Source: Brachycybe producta | Taxonomy: Eukaryota; Arthropoda; Diplopoda; Playtdesmida; Andrognathidae | Length of the DNA stretch: 64,000 nucleotides | Assembly: GCA_036925085.1 (NCBI GenBank) | Contig: JAUPFP010000005.1 | Span: 3,446,501 to 3,510,500, forward strand | Direction of reading: 5' to 3' | In this document: positions 32,404 through 43,710 of the stretch, in pieces | How positions within the stretch are numbered: the first letter of the stretch is position 1 | Layout: each line of letters starts with the position of its first letter | Program-made: the position numbers and the translations under genes | Notes under the pieces: model-generated | Databases searched by the model: none | Told to the model about the DNA's origin: nothing | The model's input: the letters and a program-made list of their open reading frames with translations, nothing else

Positions 32404-34200
32404 CTAGAAACAAAAACAAAAACAAAATTATTGGGATACAAAATGATGTGGTGGTGGTGGGGGGGGGGGAACTTATAGACAGTCATTTTTATATATTGTA
32501 TGGTCCGAATTCAAGAAAAGAGACTTGGCACTTGAACTTCAACTTAAAATCTACTGAGTCAGGGTTCGAACACTTATTTAGAGGGTTTTAAGTTAAATTT
32601 TCTCTTCTAAAAAGTATCCCTTTCGAATGTGGTCCGTAAATCGTCTTTAGAAACCGTTTTCGGCTCTGTTATGTTTACGAAAATTCTAAGGCAGATGGCG
32701 CTATTGCATTTTTCTTATAACAAATGTGTTTATCTACAAAAAAAAAATCAATCAATAAATAATTATATTATATATACATGTACATATATTATACATAATT
32801 AAGAAAAAGCAAACAATACTTTTTGAAGCTAAATATGTTAGTAAAAATGTACACATTTTCTTTTTTATTCGACTAAATCACTTATATAGGTTGAGGAGAT
32901 TTTATTTTTTTAGTGACTATGTTTATTTGTCTATGGAATTTAACATAAGAGATTACATGTAAAAATGATAGTTTTTAATAGATTTTTAAAAATAGAAGAA
33001 CATTATCAATTGCAATAAAAACAAAATCAACCAATAATCTATAATATAAAGTGTATATTACACTGTTCAAAGAACTAATTGTTTAAACTTTTTAATTCTG
33101 GGCCAAACTTTGTATAAAATATTAACACGATGATTTTAGTTTTGGAATTTTTTTTTTTCTCTCCTAACATATGGGGCCTATGAACGGGAACTATTTTTGT
33201 CGTCTGCTCGAAAATAAGGCATAGCCACACCCTTTTAAGTAAAGGACCTTAATATATGATGGGACTTTATATTTTTGGTCCTGAGGTCCTCAACCCCCCC
33301 CCCCTCCTCTCTCCCCCCTCCTACCAACTTGAAAATATCAAATAGAGTCTATATCTTGACTTCTTTTTTTTTTTTTTTGAAAAGCCAAATTTAAGTAAAC
33401 TCACGAAAGGAGGTGGGGGAGAACTTTTAAAAAACAAAATTAAAGTTTTATTGGAAACTAGAAAAGTAAATAAATCACATATAGAAAGACATTTTATTGT
33501 TTTCTACCTTTTTAAAATTCAGTTTATACAGTTATTATTGTATATAGTTTGTGACAGACCGAAGTTTGATTAAAAATAAATCTTACATTTTAAAGGTTCT
33601 TTCTGCCTTTTGAAATTATTACGAAATACAGTGTAATTCTAATTTCTAAAACACTTAAAAGTTTCTTCTAACAACTTTATAAAACACTTAAGCCCAAATT
33701 TTTTTTTTAAAAAAATGAAACTTAGCACTTGAATCTGAACCCTCAGAACAGGGATTCCAACATTGAAAGACTTTTATAGTTCTATATATGTTGTGTGGAA
33801 CCCTGCTTGGAGAGTTCATGTTGAAAGTGCTAGAAACAAATTTTGCATTGGATACCGTATCGTATGTAAATGACATTGTAATCGAAGAAAGTGTTGATTA
33901 TAATTGGGGGTCCCTTATATGGATCTTACTTACACAAAAACATAAGCAAAAAAGGTCTGTTTCACCCCAAAAGGCCCCAATATATCAGTAACATTTGTGT
34001 CTTTTTCGAGCTTCTTGGATCGTTGTAATTTGAATAGGAATTAATAATATCTGAAATTTGGACTAAAAGCTGAAATAACATTATCGGGACCTATACCAGT
34101 TTAGGACAGTATACCCAAAAGTAGACAGTTAATACCAGTGGAAAACGCTTAAGTTAACTTTTAACTGTGTAAACGCGCGCCTGCGAACTCTTTCAATTAT
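32404..34200. other. Iroquois intron 1: anonymous AT-rich sequence
   Basis: No domain-bearing frame; G run at 32456-32470, C runs at 33293-33304. The open frames near 33690-33990 have no recognisable content. Confidence 0.55.
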
Positions 34201-34204
34201 TCTG

Positions 34205-34473
34205 TCTTTCAGGTGCAAAGTAAAAATAAACCTGAATATGTTTTAGAAAGTAGAAAAGATAGCTCAGTCACTTAAGCGTATTTTCACGTTGTTTATCTTT
34301 CACAATTAGCTTTTTTTTTTCATGTCAAGTTTGAAAATGTTTAGCAGACGATATTTTTTTAAATTTTTGTCTATAAAATGTTTAAATATTTGAAAGACAG
34401 CTGCAGCTTTAGCTAACCCTTCTAGTTTCTAATACTCTTATAGGTTTCCCACCTTAATTTTGCACCTGAAAGA
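34205..34473. mobile_element. MITE with CTTTCAGGTGCAAA ends (copy 1)
   Basis: Left TCTTTCAGGTGCAAAGTAAA, right AATTTTGCACCTGAAAGA. Internal lines (GAATATGTTTTAGAAAGTAG, CACTTAAGCGTATTTTCACG, AACCCTTCTAGTTTCTAATA) recur at 50731-50989. Confidence 0.8.
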
Positions 34474-35380
34474 TAGATTTCATCAGATTTCGAAATTCAG
34501 CTGTTTATTTGACCATCGGTCGGTATAAACAAGAAATTGGAAGGAAAATTAAGAAAACCGACATATTTTGTCGTGTTATCCGATTTTTCGTGTTAAACGT
34601 TTTTTTTATTCATTATATAAGTGAAACTATACAGTGCTCCCATTAATCATTATTATGAAGAGAAAATCCCATTATATATTTTGATTTTTGATTTTTTTTT
34701 AATAACAAAAAAAACTTCTATTTTGTCTCACTAGATGGCGATACTAGCTTAATACATCCTAAAAATTAAAAAGGCCTTTCGAAAGATGGGTCCTCAAAAA
34801 AGCTTCACTCAAAAAAAAATTTTTTTTTTCCAAGCTAAATAATATAAAGTGCAAATGGAACTCGCAATTAACTGAGCTCGCAAATGAGGGCGCGGAAGAG
34901 GGCCTCTCTTAAGGTGGGCAATCCGTTTGCCCGTAGGGAATTAGAACTAGTTGTGTATATCTTATATAAATAAGGTTACACTTTATAGAGAAGTTTTAAA
35001 AGAATGGAGGAAAAAAATATACAACAATAAAAATAAAAGACAAGTAGCAAACAACAAGAATAATGGGGCACAGTTTTTACTGTTTGTGATATAAAAAAAA
35101 GGTTTAAAAGTTACGTTGATCGTTTGGTTATTTTTCATTTTTTTGAATCTATACATACATACACACACGAGCAAACTATACAAAATATGGTCCTTTTAAA
35201 TAAATGTAATAAAGGTTTGGGCATAATGATGCTGTATTAGGGCATGCGTGATATACAGACTATAATTTTGAACACTTACATGTATATTAAGGCTTATTAT
35301 ATAATATATAGTCCTCCCCCCCCTGTCAGCAATGTATTCTGCGGTGTTGGCAAAAGGGCATCCTAGTAGTCCCAAAATTA
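34474..35380. other. Iroquois intron 1: no gene seen
   Basis: Anonymous AT-rich sequence, with an AC/CA tract near 35154-35170. Confidence 0.5.
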
Positions 35381-35963
35381 CAGTAGAAAACACATCGATT
35401 ATCGGAACTAATGTCGGACATGACTAGTTCCGATAATCGAAAATACAAATCGAACTCACAATAATAAAAAAAAGTGGGAAAAAAAGTTGCAAAGAAATTT
35501 TGGGACAGATTGAAAGGATGGATGAACTGCTGAACCGGATGAACATTTCGGGTAACTCTTCTAAAACTTGAAACTGAATGCTTATAGAATTGGATGAACA
35601 CTTATTTTTTTTATATATATCGGTTATTAGGTGGGGATTAGGTTACATTGAGTTTGTTGCAGGGGGGGGGGGTGTCTGGGGGGCGCAGCTCCCACGATTG
35701 ATGATTTGTGTGTTCTGCACCCATGTTAATAAGTGTTCATCCCTTGGTTCATCTCAAGGTTTTTGTTTTCATCCAATTTCTATAAGCATTCTCTGTTTTC
35801 AGATTTTAGGATCACACCCCTGTTGTTCATCCGTTCATCGGTTCATCCTTTTATCCTGACCTAAGAATTTTTTCTTTTATTTCCGTAAGTTGTATTTCCA
35901 TAAAAAAAAAACAAAGTTTGTTCCGATAATCGACGGTTCAGATAATTGACGCTCGATATACTG
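35381..35963. mobile_element. MITE with CGATTATCGGAAC ends
   Basis: Left CAGTAGAAAACACATCGATT, ATCGGAACTA; right GTTCCGATAATCGACGG, TTGACGCTCGATATACTGTA. Inner arms are also inverse: GAATGCTTATAGAATTGGAT against ATCCAATTTCTATAAGCATT, and GGATGAACACTTATT against AATAAGTGTTCATCC. The left end contains its own 16-bp perfect hairpin (35395-35410 with 35425-35440). A single TTCCGATAATCGACG end also occurs near 22166. Confidence 0.75.
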
Positions 35964-37018
35964 TATATATATATATATACGAAAAATATATTTTCATGAT
36001 TTTTTAAGGGAACGGAGGGCTCGGAGTTCGTCCTTTGGACAGACTTTATTTTTATTAATACACATGTGTACTATAGGCCTATTCTATTAGACTACCTAAG
36101 CCTTACGTATCGTGGCACATTTATGATTATGACAATTGATTGAAAAAATGTTTTTTTTTTTTCGGGGGTCCAAAATCTAAATGTCATATTCTGGCAATTG
36201 CAGAATATTAGAAGGGGTGTGGGGGAGGCGAGGGCAGCTGGGCCATTTGGCATAGGCCTATACTCGAGTCCCCCTTTGCCTGCATTACCTTTTCTATATA
36301 TAAATCGTTCTAACTGTTCTGTTGTACTTGTAATTTAACTATATCATCATACACATAATACACTACTAATTATACAAAAAATTAATGAGCAGTTTGAAAT
36401 GAGCCCCCCCCCCCAATTTCTCCAACTGGCCCTGAGCCTATTACAAGCTTTACGCAGGCCTCGTCATATATTACAGGGGTTTTTTTTTTATAAAAAAAAA
36501 TTTATTTTATTTTCGCTATACGGTGATACTTAAAAGTTACCAAAATCTTGTAAAAGTGCTATTTTAAATAGGGCTCGCGGCTCTCAGAGTTAAAAAAAAA
36601 AAAAAAAAGATACCCCAAACCACAGTTACATCTATTTATACTTATTAGTAAATATTACATATAAAAAGGGATAAGTGAAGGATCAAAAATGACAAATACA
36701 AAATGTAATAAGAATGGATATTTTTTTTATTAGGAACCGCTAACCTCTATAAGCTAAGGCTACGGAAAAGTTATTGTGTAAGTTGCGCCAAAGGTGCGCA
36801 AATAAGATGGAAGGAGCTTGCTTGCTCGTATGCATGGAGGCTAAGAGGCTCCTATAATCGACAGAATTTATCGAAATGGATGATGAAAATAACATTCTTT
36901 TAAAATGATGAAAACAACATAATTTTAAAATGATAAAAATAACATACTTTAACAATGATCACACATAAATATACTCAAACGAATGAGAACTTATTAAAGG
37001 CTTAGAATATATACACAC

Positions 37019-37085
<67 letters not shown>

Positions 37086-37148
37086 ATGGAAATTCCCACA
37101 AACTTTGTCCAATGTCCCTTAGTATTTTTTTGTTTTTGGATTTCTCAC
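35964..37148. other. Iroquois intron 1, upstream part: simple repeats, no gene
   Basis: This stretch includes A and T runs, three copies of a GATGAAAATAACAT-like line (36880-36955) and the long (AT)n block listed separately. Confidence 0.55.
37025..37083. repeat. (AT)n microsatellite
   Basis: About 59 bp of uninterrupted AT, self-complementary, 66 bp inside the first intron from the donor at 37148. Confidence 0.98.
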
Positions 37149-37199
37149 CTGCGACGTTGGCGTTGTCGGTGGAGACTCCTCTAACTGAGTACATAACAT
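37149..37199 (-). CDS. irx: Iroquois homeobox gene, candidate first coding exon
   Basis: Candidate exon 1 of the Iroquois gene. Reading minus, an ATG at 37199 (G at -3) opens 17 codons (MLCTQLEESPPTTPTSQ) ending CAG at 37149, followed at once by a strong donor (GTGAGAA). The exon ends in phase 0, which joins the acceptor of the next exon (32403) in the frame of the recognised Iroquois N-terminus and adds Tyr-Pro before the internal Met. A second ATG at 37194 in another frame would hit a stop just after the splice, so it could only act as a short overlapping reading frame. I infer this exon from the splice sites and phase agreement; the 17 residues themselves are not a motif I recognise. If it is wrong, translation would start at the Met at 32397. 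Confidence 0.6.
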
Positions 37200-37619
37200 C
37201 GCCGGAAGTGAAATTATTTAACCGTTTAACGTTGTTTTTGTTTTGAAGAAGAAAAAAAAAAAGTTCACACAACTTTTTTTTTAAAAAAAAATTATAATCG
37301 AAATATTATTTTTTTTTTTAAATTCCACAAATATTATTTTAGTTTTTCCTTGTTTTTTTCTTTTCTTATTTAACGCGTTTGAAATATTTCACGCGTCAAC
37401 ATTATTTATCCTTATTTTCGATATGTGGGCCACTATTTTTTATATGTGTATATATAAAAAGGCCCTTAAAATACTTTATATTATGTATGTGTATATATCC
37501 TAAGGTCCTGTTATTCCGATAACTTGTAAGAGACTGGCATGTATGTATATACATGTATAAAACACGCACATATGTGTATGTACATATATATGTATTTATG
37601 TTCTGTGTGTGTATATAGA

Positions 37620-37930
37620 GATACAATATGATAATAATTCTCGCCCGAGAGTGCGACCGAGACTAAAGTTCATTCGGTGTTGCCAGACTTCAGCAGCAGC
37701 AGCAGGAGCAGTAGTACACAAGCGTCCACAATATACATGATTATTTTTACACCAATTCAAATTCGTATTGGACGTTGGGCGGCAGCACCAACGCGACGAT
37801 TTAACCTCACCCTCCCCTCTCTCTCTCTCTCTCCCCCCTCAACACGTACATACGCACACACACACTTTCATGCTATTCAATTAGCTGCTTTTTTTTCTCT
37901 TTGGAGCACAAAAACGTTCTAACTGAGCTC
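37620..37930 (-). promoter_or_regulatory. Possible promoter/5' UTR region of the Iroquois gene
   Basis: The stretch just upstream of the candidate first exon is less AT-rich than its surroundings. It contains a CAG/CAGG-type repeat (37686-37712), a mirrored CCAAT/ATTGG pair (37752-37756 and 37767-37771) and a GGGCGGCAGC stretch near 37777-37788. This is where a promoter would be expected, but I see no convincing TATA box or initiator at the right spacing, so the call rests on position and composition only. Confidence 0.25.
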
Positions 37931-40000
37931 TCACTGAAAATGAGTCATATTTCCTGCATATACCAAAAAAATATATATTTGAAAAGTATCCTCCACTTGC
38001 TTTTGAAGAGCTAATAACAGCTTATGACGTCATCGAGACTGTCAAATTTACAGCAATTTGCATATATGAAAAATTTACAAAAATGATTTTTTTTTTGCAA
38101 ACGAACAAATAAAATACTGTATAAAATTTGCATTGTGAAAATATGACGAGAACAATTTTTTTTTTGCATTTTTTTCCAGCTTGGTGGAATAATTTTCGTT
38201 TTTTTTTTAAAAAAAAAAAAAAAGCCAACTTTATCCCTTAAAACTGTGGTTTGTAGGGATAAATTTTGGCAACAAAGTTAAACAACAACAATAACAAATA
38301 TATCGCTTGATGAGATGGCGTTTATATAAAGCAGCCAATAAGCTGAAAGTAGGGTGTGGTTTTTTTAGGTGACGTTCTTGTTAACACTCTTGTTTATTGG
38401 AAGATCTTAAACGTTTCATTTACCACACCTTTTGATAATAAACAGCTGTCTTTTTTTATTGTGATTTTTACTTGGTCATTTTTAATCAGCTTCAACATGG
38501 TAAAATTTGTTTCTATAAGTGTGTTTTTCTTGTTGCTGTTTACATGTTCTAGATTTTGCTTTTGTTTAGATTACTTCTCTTTTTTTTAAGCGTCGTCAAC
38601 ATTTTAAAATTGTATGCTGCAATCACAGCTTTATTACTTTTGTTTTTAATACAGTTATTTACAGTTTTATTTTAGCCTTTTGTGTCTTTTGAATTCACAT
38701 TTTAGAATCTATTTATAATTTTAGCCAAAAAAAACTTCTAAAAATTATTTTAGAATTTTTCGTTTATGATTAAGACAACCAGAAAAAATGTTTTCAGTAA
38801 AAAAAGAACCTGGTTAGAGACTATATTGTTGTATAGTCATAGCAAGTGTAGCGTTAGGTGCAAGTTCGACTGCTAGCCTCCTTAGCCTCTAACTAGTGTT
38901 TTTGATTGAAAAAACCATAATTGTAACTTCACAGTTTGGCCACAATTGGGCCACAAATTGAGAAACATTTGCTTGATATTGCATAAAAATCCTAGCCCTA
39001 ATGATAATACAGTGAAAACCGTTTAACACGAAATTCATTTTCGTTCTAATTATTTATAATTTAGCATAAACATTTTTAACACGAAACAATGTTCCCTGGT
39101 TCCTTTGATTTCGCTTTAAATAATTGTTTGTAATTATAGTTGGTCTTACAAATAACATGTTTTCTTAAATACATATAGGCCTAGTGCGAAAATGAAATAA
39201 AATTAGATAAATGAAACAAAATATTTGAAAAATAACAAATTAGTAGATGTATTTGTACAATAATAACAAAAAAAAAATACACATACTTTGAGGCCAAAAG
39301 TATTAAGTTACACTTATTAGGCACATTTGAAACTTTGCACTTTTTACTGAAAACAAATTCAGAAATTTTATTTGCTGAAAATATAGCATGAAAAGATTGA
39401 TTAAAAACGTTTTATATGTTTTTAAGACTTCTTTTTTTTATATAAGTTATCTTTACATAATATGCAAAGATGAAATAGAACTGTACTTAGTCTATTTCAG
39501 CATTTCAGAAGCAACTTTAATACATTTCATTTGTATGAACACATTTGAAAGTAAATCCTATTTTTGAAAAGCAGATTCGTAAATGAAATACACTCTATAC
39601 AAGGGTATTTAACTGTTGATGTCTTTAGATCTAATAAAAATCCACCCTCTTATTAATAGGCGTAGGGGGATTTCAATTGTGCCTTCACAACACAACACAA
39701 CTGCAACACAACACACATATACCAAATTAGAGATTTCTTTCTAACTGATCTATCTGAAAACATTAGAGAAAAGATCTGGAAAAATTGCAAATGTCATAAG
39801 AAAACGTAAAATAAACCCACCTTCATACATTTTCATTAAAAATAGAACATAGATCTATCTCACTGGCTGTAGTTCCTTTGAATTATATAGGTGGACCACC
39901 ATAATGGCACCTAAACAATGTGTGTATAATATTGGGGCGTTATACATATACTCAGCGATTAGACAATCTTGGGTTGATATTCCTGAAGGAATGCAGGATT
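37931..40000. other. Upstream of the Iroquois gene: no gene seen
   Basis: AT-rich intergenic sequence. At 39011-39100 two TTTAACACGAAA words flank AAATTCATTTTCGTTC, a possible trace of a Tc1/pogo-type terminus. No coding sequence is recognised. Confidence 0.5.
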
Positions 40001-40029
40001 TAGGCTGACCTAGTGTTGTTTTTTAAATT

Positions 40030-40436
40030 TTAAATGGATATATTTATTGTACCAATAGATTTAGAGACTCGATTGTACCCCTCATTACACATAGACATAA
40101 TGTGAGGATCACTCCATTGTGGCATAAGGACAATTGTAGAAGAGCTTATTTTTTGAATAGAATCATTTTTTTGTAGAATAGTTTGCCAAGCGATATGGTT
40201 GAGTCTATGGATCTTAAAAGTTTTGTTAAGTTTTGTTGAGTCCTCTGCATTTATATAAATTGTTCGTAAAATTTTATTGTAAATGTACCGTTTTTATTGT
40301 TAATTTTCGTATTACTTTAGGCAAACAATGAAATGCCTGTTGTGCATATTGCTTTTTGTACCATTTATGTAGCCACATGTTAGCAGAGTCTTGTACTCCT
40401 TTGTGGTAAATAAATTATTATTATTATTATTATTAT
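40030..40436 (+). mobile_element. Non-LTR retrotransposon 3' end with (ATT)n tail
   Basis: Broken frames give RLDCTPHYT-like, HNVRITPLWH-like, RAYFLNRI and NSLPSDMVESMDLKSFVK-like sequence, the kind of C-terminal WNSLP...D..SF..F segment found after CR1/jockey-type reverse transcriptases. A 3' UTR and an ATTATTATT tail (40409-40436) follow. It differs from the family at 53190-54770. Dead fragment. Confidence 0.7.
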
Positions 40437-41340
40437 ATTCGGTTAGACGCCATATATACAGTAGATATACTATGTACACTTAATAGCTTCAAAATCTCAC
40501 CTCTTTCTACATGCATTCACTACATATATTATATATAGCAAGGAACAGGCCGGGTCGAGGTGTAGACGGCAAAATGTTTCTGAAATTTTTAAAAACAAAA
40601 ATGATAATTTAAGTTCATGGCGCCATTTGTAAGAATATTATTGCTTTTATTAGTTATTTGTTTGAACTGTTGTTTTATTTTTTGTTGGTGGTGTTTGGTT
40701 GGTTTTTTTTGTAGAGAGAACCTAACTAAACTTAAAATTTATGTTAGCTCACAGTGCTCTTGCGAGCAATTAAAAACATTTAGAAATTCCAACGATAACA
40801 AATCGAGGTTTTTATGGGGGTGGGTGGGCATTAAAATTGCATCTTGCCTACATATGAAAACCTTCTTGAACCCACCCTGGCGGCAAGGAATACTATATTT
40901 TCTATAGTAATCCTTGCATATACTTGTTTATGTATAAGCTCAATATTCAACTTTTTTGCTCAATTTATAGTCCTTTTTCCTTTTGTGCAAGTTGCAGGAC
41001 GAGTTTACTATAGAAAATGTTAATGGCAATTTTCAGGTTTTCAATTTTTGTTTCTCACATAAAGTTTGGTTCAAAATAAAAATAAATGTTTGTCATTTTA
41101 ATATCACATTTTAATGATCGCAAAATGATAATATTGCTTTTTATACAGTTTTACAGGATTTATTTATATATCCTTTGTTTTTGTTTTTTAAGACATTTTT
41201 TCAAGTTTTTCTCAAAGTTGCTTTTGTAAATCGCTGTACCAAGAGTGATGTTTTGAAGTAAAAAATATATAACTGCTGTAATAACTGAAGAATTGTTGAT
41301 GAAATCTAAAAACAAAAAAAAAAGAAAACAAGGTTGCATT
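40437..41340. other. Intergenic, no gene seen
   Basis: The 96-codon frame at 40617-40907 is rich in Leu/Cys/Trp from T/G-rich text and shows no domain. Confidence 0.5.
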
Positions 41341-41545
41341 ACAGGCAATTAGAAAACGGGATGAACAGAAGTTGGCTTCGCCATTTTTATGATGAACGGC
41401 AACTTCTATTTGGTTTGTTGTGTGGTTCAACGTTGAACAGGGCGGAGCATGTGACGTCAGACTACATAACTAACCAATTAGGAGTCGCGTTCGTCATAAA
41501 AAGGGCGGAGCCAAATTCTGTTCATTACGTTTTCTAATTGCCTGT
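41341..41545. mobile_element. Foldback MITE, first-arm type (copy at 41 kb)
   Basis: Ends ACAGGCAATTAGAAAACGGG and ...CGTTTTCTAATTGCCTGT. The flanks GGTTGCATT (left) and GGTTGTAAT (right) are a 9-bp duplication with two differences, so it is somewhat older. Confidence 0.93.
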
Positions 41546-41905
41546 GGTTGTAATAGATGAACTAATAAAAAAAATGATAATGTCAAACCATGAACGGATT
41601 CGATTTCGACTAACTTTAAATTAAACCAATTGCCATCCCAGTGAAAGAACAGTGACGGACATCAGGTGGCAGCACCTGTAATAAAGATTCAAGAATATTA
41701 TCGTTTTTTTTTTTTTGTTTCATTAATAACCTTGCGTGAATGGCAGGCAGCATTGGATCTTACGAAGTTATGAATTACATCTGGTGCTATGGAGAAGAAA
41801 AAAAGCAGCTGGCTCCAGATTTGCTAATTCACCGTTCTTTTCTTGGGACATTTCTTTCTATAAGCAGAAAGTAAATCTGTAAATAAAATAATTATATATA
41901 AATAA

Positions 41906-42047
41906 AAAGAAATATATTTTAATTTGAATAAAATTGTGAATAACAATGTGGTCAACATTTTTCACCTCATCTTTTTTTAAAGATGAGGTGAAAAATGTTG
42001 ACCACATTGTTATTCACAATTTTATTCAAATTAAAATATATTTCTTT
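41906..42047. repeat. 142-bp near-perfect palindrome
   Basis: 41906-41974 and 41979-42047 are exact inverse copies (69 bp each) around TTTT. Pairing stops abruptly at both ends. It contains no ends of any family listed here. Confidence 0.97.
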
Positions 42048-42051
42048 ACTA

Positions 42052-42510
42052 GCCCGAAACCCGTGAAAAATCACGGAGATTGCCATAACTTCAACTTGAC
42101 TTGCTAGTTGCTAAACTGAAATGTTACATAATATAAAAAACAGGTTCAAATAGTTTATAATTTTAACATTTATTTCTAATTCTATTGTATCATAACTATA
42201 ATTCTTTGATCACCACATTTTTTTTTGGAAACGTTCGTTGCTGAACGTTCAACAGCAATTGTCCTTGTTCTATAGTGTTTTTTAAACAAAGACAATTGAG
42301 GGACGTTGACAACTGGGTATATATGTCACAACCATTTGGTGTATATTACGCGAAATAACTGTCCATTTCGCGTTTTGCATCAGGCCAATTTATGTTCATT
42401 TCGCGAAAATGGACACACATTTGTGAACTTCTTATGAGAACTTTGAATTTCAAGCTGTTATTATTATTATACTGGTGGGGTAACCCGTCATAAATGACGG
42501 GAGCAAAATT
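42052..42510. other. Segment bounded by two similar CCCGT hairpins
   Basis: At 42060-42076 CCCGTGA-AAAA-TCACGG and at 42484-42501 CCCGTCA-TAAA-TGACGGG form short stems with 4-base loops, both preceded by AAC. Between them is a GAACGTTCG/CGAACGTTC-like pair (42229-42252) and TTTCGCG words. It may be an element bounded by these hairpins; the class is unknown. Confidence 0.35.
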
Positions 42511-42580
42511 CACAGGCAATTGTGCGTATGCGCGTCGTTTTTTCCTTTTTTTACTCCATTCATTTCAATTTCAGTCAGCC

Positions 42581-42794
42581 CCTCCCACTTTTCTCTCTCT
42601 CCCCTTCTATACTTTCTAACCTTTTCCCCTCACCCCCTCCCACTTTTTTTTCTCTCTCTCTCTCCTTCTACACTTTCCAACCTTTTCCCCTCACCCCCTC
42701 CCTTTTTTCTCTCTCTCTCTCCTTCTACACTTTCCAACCTTTTCCCCTCACCCCCTCCGACTTTTCTCTCTCTCTCCCCTTCTACACTTTCCAA
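42581..42794. repeat. Minisatellite, four units of about 57 bp
   Basis: Units begin CTCCCACTTTT, run through a CT tract, then CCTTCTACACTTTCCAACC and TTTTCCCCTCACCCC. The units differ mainly in CT-tract length. It is the whole content of the Pro/Ser/Leu-rich frames here. Confidence 0.93.
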
Positions 42795-43186
42795 AGGAAG
42801 AGTTCAACATATAGTTGACCTTGAGAAAAAAAACGGTTCATTTATTCAAATTTATATAAATTCCAACGTGCTTCAATGGTTTTGTTACTCCACACACACA
42901 CACACACACAAAACGACCTTGGATATTATATATATAATTATATATATAATAATTTTTTTATGTTATGTACATATGTACATTCGCAGCGGAGCATAGGGCC
43001 AATATGTATACAGAGTGTGATCACTGCTCAGTGTTCGCTGATCATGCAACGTGTAGATTTCCGGCAGTTTGGGCTCATATTTGCGAACGCATAGTTTTTG
43101 CCTGCTGCAGTGATCAAAGTATTGTGGGAGGGTACACGGCATATACATGTACGCAACGCAATTCTCAAAAATACGGGAGTATATGC

Positions 43187-43710
43187 TTAAGGTGGCTGAA
43201 TAGGTATTTGTTTTGTTTTTGTTTCTACGGATGGCGGCGTCACTCCAGTGGCTATTATGTTTTATAGGATAATATAGGAGGTCGGTCTTTTCCCACCTGC
43301 GGTTTTGAGAATATTTATGTTTTTCAAGGAAACATTTTTCAGGAAATACATTACGAAAAAATTCAAAGTGTATTAGAAACTAGAATAGTTGGTGGTAATG
43401 CTAAAAATATTTTTATGATTAATATCTTTAAAAATAAACTTTTTATGACAAGTTTGAAAAAAGGCGAAAATAGTTTTTCACGAAATGTCAATGGCTAAAC
43501 CTTAAAAACGGGTCGTTTTCAAACTGCTATAAAAATGTTTATTTTTTAAGATATTGCCATAATTTTTTTTTACCATACTCTTTTACCATTTTACTTTTGA
43601 AAACATTTTTAATTTTTTTCGTAATGTTTTTTTTTATAAACTTTCACTTAACGTTTTTGCATCCACATTTTCCAGAGACATCTATGGAGCTTTAGCTTTA
43701 GCCATCTTAA
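43187..43710. mobile_element. TTAA-type repeat, full-length copy
   Basis: Best-bounded copy: TTAAGGTGGCTGAATAGG at the left and TTTAGCCATCTTAA at the right. Shared lines include GTGGCTATTATGTTTTATAG, GGAGGTCGGTCTTTTCCCAC, GAGAATATTTATGTTTTTC and AGAAACTAGAATAGTTGGTG. TTAA at both borders would fit a piggyBac-type target. Confidence 0.8.

Noticed and set aside
42520-42996. A 158-residue Pro/Ser/Leu-rich frame
   Set aside because: Produced by the CT-rich minisatellite at 42581-42794; a second frame shows the same pattern.
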